From assembly GCA_900772775.1 (NCBI GenBank), contig CAAGRW010000156.1:1-17127 (forward strand): DNA of 17,127 bases. The letters run 5' to 3'. The DNA comes from Candidatus Rifleibacteriota bacterium (GTDB lineage Bacteria; Vulcanimicrobiota; Xenobia; Xenobiales; Xenobiaceae). The notes below the pieces were generated by a model. It was not told the DNA's origin and ran no database searches. It saw nothing but the letters and a program-made list of their open reading frames with translations. Position 1 is the stretch's first letter. The number at the start of each line of letters is the position of its first letter. Made by a program: the position numbers and the translations under genes. Positions 13,808 to 17,127 of this stretch are shown here, piece after piece.

Positions 13808-14832
13808 TGAATGTTTCTAAGCTCAAAAAGATGAGTGGTTTTACTCTAATCGAGGTTCTGGTTGGCGCCGGCTTACTGGCAGTATTAGTCGCATTTATAT
13901 CCTATTTGCTCATCTCAAGCCTCAGGGCACAAGAATTTGAACGTAGTGTGCGTACTGCCACTGTAGCTACTCGTGAAGCTATGAATCGTATGGCTGACGA
14001 GTTGCGTTTAGCCACTGCGTTGCCCGCTGTTGGAGCAACAGGTGTTAGCTTTATGGGAGCCAATACTCTTCCTTCTGGTGTACTTCTTCCCGATAGTTAC
14101 GGAACCAAGCTCGGATCTGTGTATTCTAGCAGTGATAGTGGGTACTCTGTAAGTAAAACTACTGGAACTAATGGTAAATGCAGTATTTCTAACCATTTAA
14201 TATTTACTAGGCCAATGTTGGGGATCAGTATGTCGAATGCTGCGCAATCATCTTCATATCAGTTTAATCCTTCTCAACTTAGTAACTACGTATATGTTGA
14301 ATGGATAGTTCCCGAATCTACTCCAGATAGATTGTGGAGACGTGTGTATACTATTCAAGATGGAGCTACAGGGAATAATATCGGACATCGTGCAAGAACC
14401 CAGAAAAGTATCAATATAGGGCTTGGACGTATAGTAGATGGTGTTGTCTGGGTATTAAACACAGGTTATTTCACTACGTCTCACGTTTTCTGCCCTCAAG
14501 GGAGTAGGCAGAACGATGAGTCTAACTGGGTAGTTTGTGCTCTCAATAGTGATACTAATAGCAGTGACTTCAGCAATGGTGAGTTAAAAAATGAGAGCAG
14601 AGGCGAAGCTTTTGTCCGCTCTAAGGCCACAATGAAATTTACTGTGTCTCATCCTATCATAGTGAATAGCCACGGTGGGGATGTTGATCCGTTGTATTAC
14701 ACAACTTACAACCGCAACTTGTTCAATATTGCGTTTGAAACGACTGTTCACAAGGGGAAAAAGTCTGGCATAGCTGGGAATTCTACCAAAATCAAGTTTG
14801 AGACTCAAGTACGCTTGCAAGCTGGTACTTAG
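13807..14832 (+). CDS. Type IV prepilin-like protein (PilW/GspJ-like)
   Basis: 341 residues. Class III signal peptide of 11 residues ending KMSG, then FTLIEVLVGAGLLAVLVAFI with Glu at mature position 5 (E16). The helix continues through SSLRAQEFERSVRTATVATREAMNRMADELRLA, the PilW/GspJ style of extended amino-terminal helix ending in a DELRxA-like segment. A large beta-rich Ser/Asn/Gly-rich domain follows, with cysteines near 118 (NGKCSIS) and in the segments HVFCPQG and WVVCALN. The start overlaps the previous stop by one base. Seventeen bases separate it from the next gene. Confidence 0.83.
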   Translation: MNVSKLKKMSGFTLIEVLVGAGLLAVLVAFISYLLISSLRAQEFERSVRTATVATREAMNRMADELRLATALPAVGATGVSFMGANTLPSGVLLPDSYGTKLGSVYSSSDSGYSVSKTTGTNGKCSISNHLIFTRPMLGISMSNAAQSSSYQFNPSQLSNYVYVEWIVPESTPDRLWRRVYTIQDGATGNNIGHRARTQKSINIGLGRIVDGVVWVLNTGYFTTSHVFCPQGSRQNDESNWVVCALNSDTNSSDFSNGELKNESRGEAFVRSKATMKFTVSHPIIVNSHGGDVDPLYYTTYNRNLFNIAFETTVHKGKKSGIAGNSTKIKFETQVRLQAGT

Positions 14833-14849
14833 AAGGGAGAGTGAAATAA

Positions 14850-17127
14850 ATGAACATTACTCGAAAGCCGAGAGTAAAAAAGGGCGTAGCCCTTATCTTT
14901 GCTCTCTTCACGATAGCTGTTTTGTTTTCTATAAGCACTACTGTGGTTGCCCTGTCTTTGCATGACAGTAGAACTACTAGAGTGGCAAATTATAATGATG
15001 CTGCTTTACATGCTGCGAACTGGGGAATAGAGGCTGCAATTAACTATATGGGACAGCCTGGTCTTAACTTTAGACCAGACAAATCTAATGCTGGTGCCAC
15101 TTCCCAATGGGTAAATTTAGCTTCAACTTCATTCGGTACTGGCAGAAATTTAGTTCTTACCAGTGGTGATAATTTAGCTTTAAATAACCAAGTCAATGTC
15201 CAGGTTACTTCATTGAATGCTAATCAGCTCAAGACAAATTATGGGCTTGATTACAGTGGTAAGATTCTTGGTGAAGACACTTGGCAATCTACTCATGGTG
15301 GTACGGATAGTGTAACTTTTAATAAGCGTGACGGTAGTGATAGTCGTTTAATCACTTTCCAAGATGCTAACAGCCGCGGAAGTAAGTACAAATTATTACT
15401 TGGTAACGGAGGCAATTATGCTGAGGTAGAGGTCGTTTGTACTGAATTCCGTTATCCTAGTAGCAATCAACCTAGCCAATATCAGTTATTATCTGTTGCT
15501 AAAGTTTTTGCAAATGATGATAGTGTATCTGAGAGCAAGCGAGTACCTTTAGCCACGCGTGTAGTGGAAGCTAGAGTTCGCGAAAGTGTAGCTTGTGACT
15601 TTATGCACTTTATTCAAAATGCACGCTCTTGGGATGCTACTGGCGTCGATTTAGGACCAGATGGTACTTCTGATGGCGCTGATATTGCCAGGTCAGCTGT
15701 ATTTCTTCCTGAGGGATATACTGAGGCTGGGCGTTTGCGCGTAGACGGTTATGCTGATGATGATCCAGAAGATAATGCTGTCAAGAGATATCTTCACAAT
15801 TACAAGGGATCAGTTCTTGATGGTAAGCTTGGTTTCTTCTCTCCTGATGGATTCAAGGATAACCACTATATTTTCCAAGGTGATGTAACTACTGCTCAAT
15901 CAAGTAAAAACTATGAGTACAGAGATAGTAAAGGTGGAAAAGTAAGAACTTTTGCTCAGGGTGGCAAGACCACGAAAAATTTGTTTAATGGATCTTTGCG
16001 TGATGGTGTACCTTCACTTGGATTACCGCAAGTGAAAGAATACTTTGATGATGTGAAAGATACTTTGAATAAAGCTGATGGTAAGACCAAATTCCAGTTT
16101 AAAATAGCTGATAAAAATAATGTTAACCAGGCCAGTGATGTAAAAGCTACCAAAACTAAGGGGAGGTGCCCTGATATTGCCCAAGCCAACACCACTGTGG
16201 TTAGAGATGGAAAGAAGGTGACGGTTCCTTCAGCTACTCCCACATTCGCTACTGTGCGTGTAGAGATTAAGGGCAATCAAGTCAAGATTCTTAAGTATAA
16301 TTCTGCTATTACTGAAGGCATGCAACCAGGAGCTGCAATTGACCAAAATTATGTAGAAGTTCTTAAGCCCGCTACTTCTATAGATAAAATTAGGGGTGGT
16401 GTTATTAGTGTTGAAGGTGGAAACGTTGAAGTTGTTAATGTTCGAAACTTTAGCGGAGAAGGCTTGAGTAATGACTACATCGACAGCAGTAAAACTAGTG
16501 GTAACAGTCTTCTCAATGGCGCTTTAACTGTTGTTTCCAATGTCAATGAGGCCCGTGATAACAGTTTAAATAGGAAAAGTAACGGTTCCGCTTTGTATAG
16601 CGATAAAGCTCGTGAACTTTATGAAGAAAATCCTTATGTGAATGTGCCTCCTTTCAGTCAGCAGCAGTTATATGGCAGTGGTTCTAGTGTAAAGAGTATT
16701 TGGCCTACTCCTGCTAATAGCGCTATTGAACGTGAAGGCAATGTCATTTTAGCGAGTGATATAGCTTACGATTCTTCCAATTCAGGTACCACTAAGCTTC
16801 CCAGTCTTGGTGTCGTTGCTAAAAACTATATCTTGTTAAATGACAAGTCTATCAATGGTAGAGTTAAGGATACGACGAAGAAAAATAACGAGTTGCGTAT
16901 CGATGCTGTATTAATGAGTATGGATCACTCTGTTCAGTTTGACTGGAACAATATGGCAGCCAACTCTACCAAAAATTATCAAGAGTTGATCCAAAATCGT
17001 GATATTAAGGATGCGAATAAATATAGAACTTTCAGATTAAATGGTGCTATCGTTAGTGGTTTCCTCGACACAGAGGGTGATACCAACGGTCGTGGCTACT
17101 ATGATCAGAAGTTTAGTCATGATGAGA
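14850..17127 (+). CDS. Large PilX-like protein, truncated by the window end
   Basis: Open from ATG 14850 to the right edge without a stop; 759 residues are visible. GGGAGAG precedes the start by about 9 nt. The amino terminus RKPRVKKGVALIFALFTIAV, a hydrophobic helix, then ANYNDAALHAANWGIEAAI match the PilX N-terminal pattern, in which Glu-5 is not kept. Most of the length is a Ser/Asn/Asp/Gly-rich exoprotein. The end (GNVILASDIAYDS, LGVVAKNYILLN, LRIDAVLMSM, TFRLNGAIVSG, RGYYDQKF) recalls the DUF4900-type region I know from large PilX-like proteins; this is by eye. I count 17 of 37 arginine codons as AGA/AGG, unlike the first M16 gene. It probably works with the two preceding prepilins. Confidence 0.82.
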   Translation, partial: MNITRKPRVKKGVALIFALFTIAVLFSISTTVVALSLHDSRTTRVANYNDAALHAANWGIEAAINYMGQPGLNFRPDKSNAGATSQWVNLASTSFGTGRNLVLTSGDNLALNNQVNVQVTSLNANQLKTNYGLDYSGKILGEDTWQSTHGGTDSVTFNKRDGSDSRLITFQDANSRGSKYKLLLGNGGNYAEVEVVCTEFRYPSSNQPSQYQLLSVAKVFANDDSVSESKRVPLATRVVEARVRESVACDFMHFIQNARSWDATGVDLGPDGTSDGADIARSAVFLPEGYTEAGRLRVDGYADDDPEDNAVKRYLHNYKGSVLDGKLGFFSPDGFKDNHYIFQGDVTTAQSSKNYEYRDSKGGKVRTFAQGGKTTKNLFNGSLRDGVPSLGLPQVKEYFDDVKDTLNKADGKTKFQFKIADKNNVNQASDVKATKTKGRCPDIAQANTTVVRDGKKVTVPSATPTFATVRVEIKGNQVKILKYNSAITEGMQPGAAIDQNYVEVLKPATSIDKIRGGVISVEGGNVEVVNVRNFSGEGLSNDYIDSSKTSGNSLLNGALTVVSNVNEARDNSLNRKSNGSALYSDKARELYEENPYVNVPPFSQQQLYGSGSSVKSIWPTPANSAIEREGNVILASDIAYDSSNSGTTKLPSLGVVAKNYILLNDKSINGRVKDTTKKNNELRIDAVLMSMDHSVQFDWNNMAANSTKNYQELIQNRDIKDANKYRTFRLNGAIVSGFLDTEGDTNGRGYYDQKFSHDE

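Noticed and set aside
15956..16276. 106-residue frame antisense to the PilX-like gene
   Set aside because: It lies wholly within a long open frame with clear PilX-like features, and its hydrophobic look comes from complementing Lys/Asp/Asn-rich codons.

Overview
The window reads as a chromosomal piece from a diderm (Gram-negative-type) bacterium of moderate GC. It has exported M16 peptidases, type IV pilin-like proteins, Shine-Dalgarno-led genes and intrinsic terminators. I cannot name the organism. The large PilX-like protein with a carboxy-terminal region resembling DUF4900 recalls uncultured lineages such as Eremiobacterota or Armatimonadota, but that is a weak inference.

Region 1 (1-3910) is housekeeping on the + strand. 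It holds the 3' part of an exported or surface protein, a structured leader, a def-fmt pair (peptide deformylase and Met-tRNA formyltransferase), a small 2[4Fe-4S] ferredoxin with its own terminator, and metF with a TTG start. Region 2 (4008-6913) is a two-gene operon of exported M16 zinc-peptidase-like proteins. The first keeps the HxxEH zinc site. The second has lost both histidines but keeps the substrate-binding Arg/Tyr pair, the usual arrangement of a heterodimeric M16B enzyme. A strong bidirectional terminator closes it.

Region 3 (7049-11987) is the unusual part. Two tandem, closely similar, leaderless thermolysin-like (M4-type) metallopeptidases lie on the - strand. Divergent from them is a protein carrying a complete R / STT / ExE mono-ADP-ribosyltransferase signature, followed 3 nt later by a 72-residue helical protein. 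All three enzymes lack a Sec signal, yet they share an amino-terminal pattern SI-x7-[AS]-Y-x-A at nearly the same position. I read this as a possible common export or targeting tag on a set of effector- or toxin-like enzymes. The small gene after the transferase is a candidate immunity protein or chaperone.

Region 4 (12035-17127) is a minor-pilin cassette. A GspH/FimU-like prepilin and a bitopic membrane protein on the - strand diverge from PilV-like, PilW-like and large PilX-like genes on the + strand. The last gene runs off the window. Its arginine codon use (many AGA/AGG) differs from that of the first M16 gene.

I saw no tRNA, rRNA, CRISPR array, insertion sequence or recombinase.
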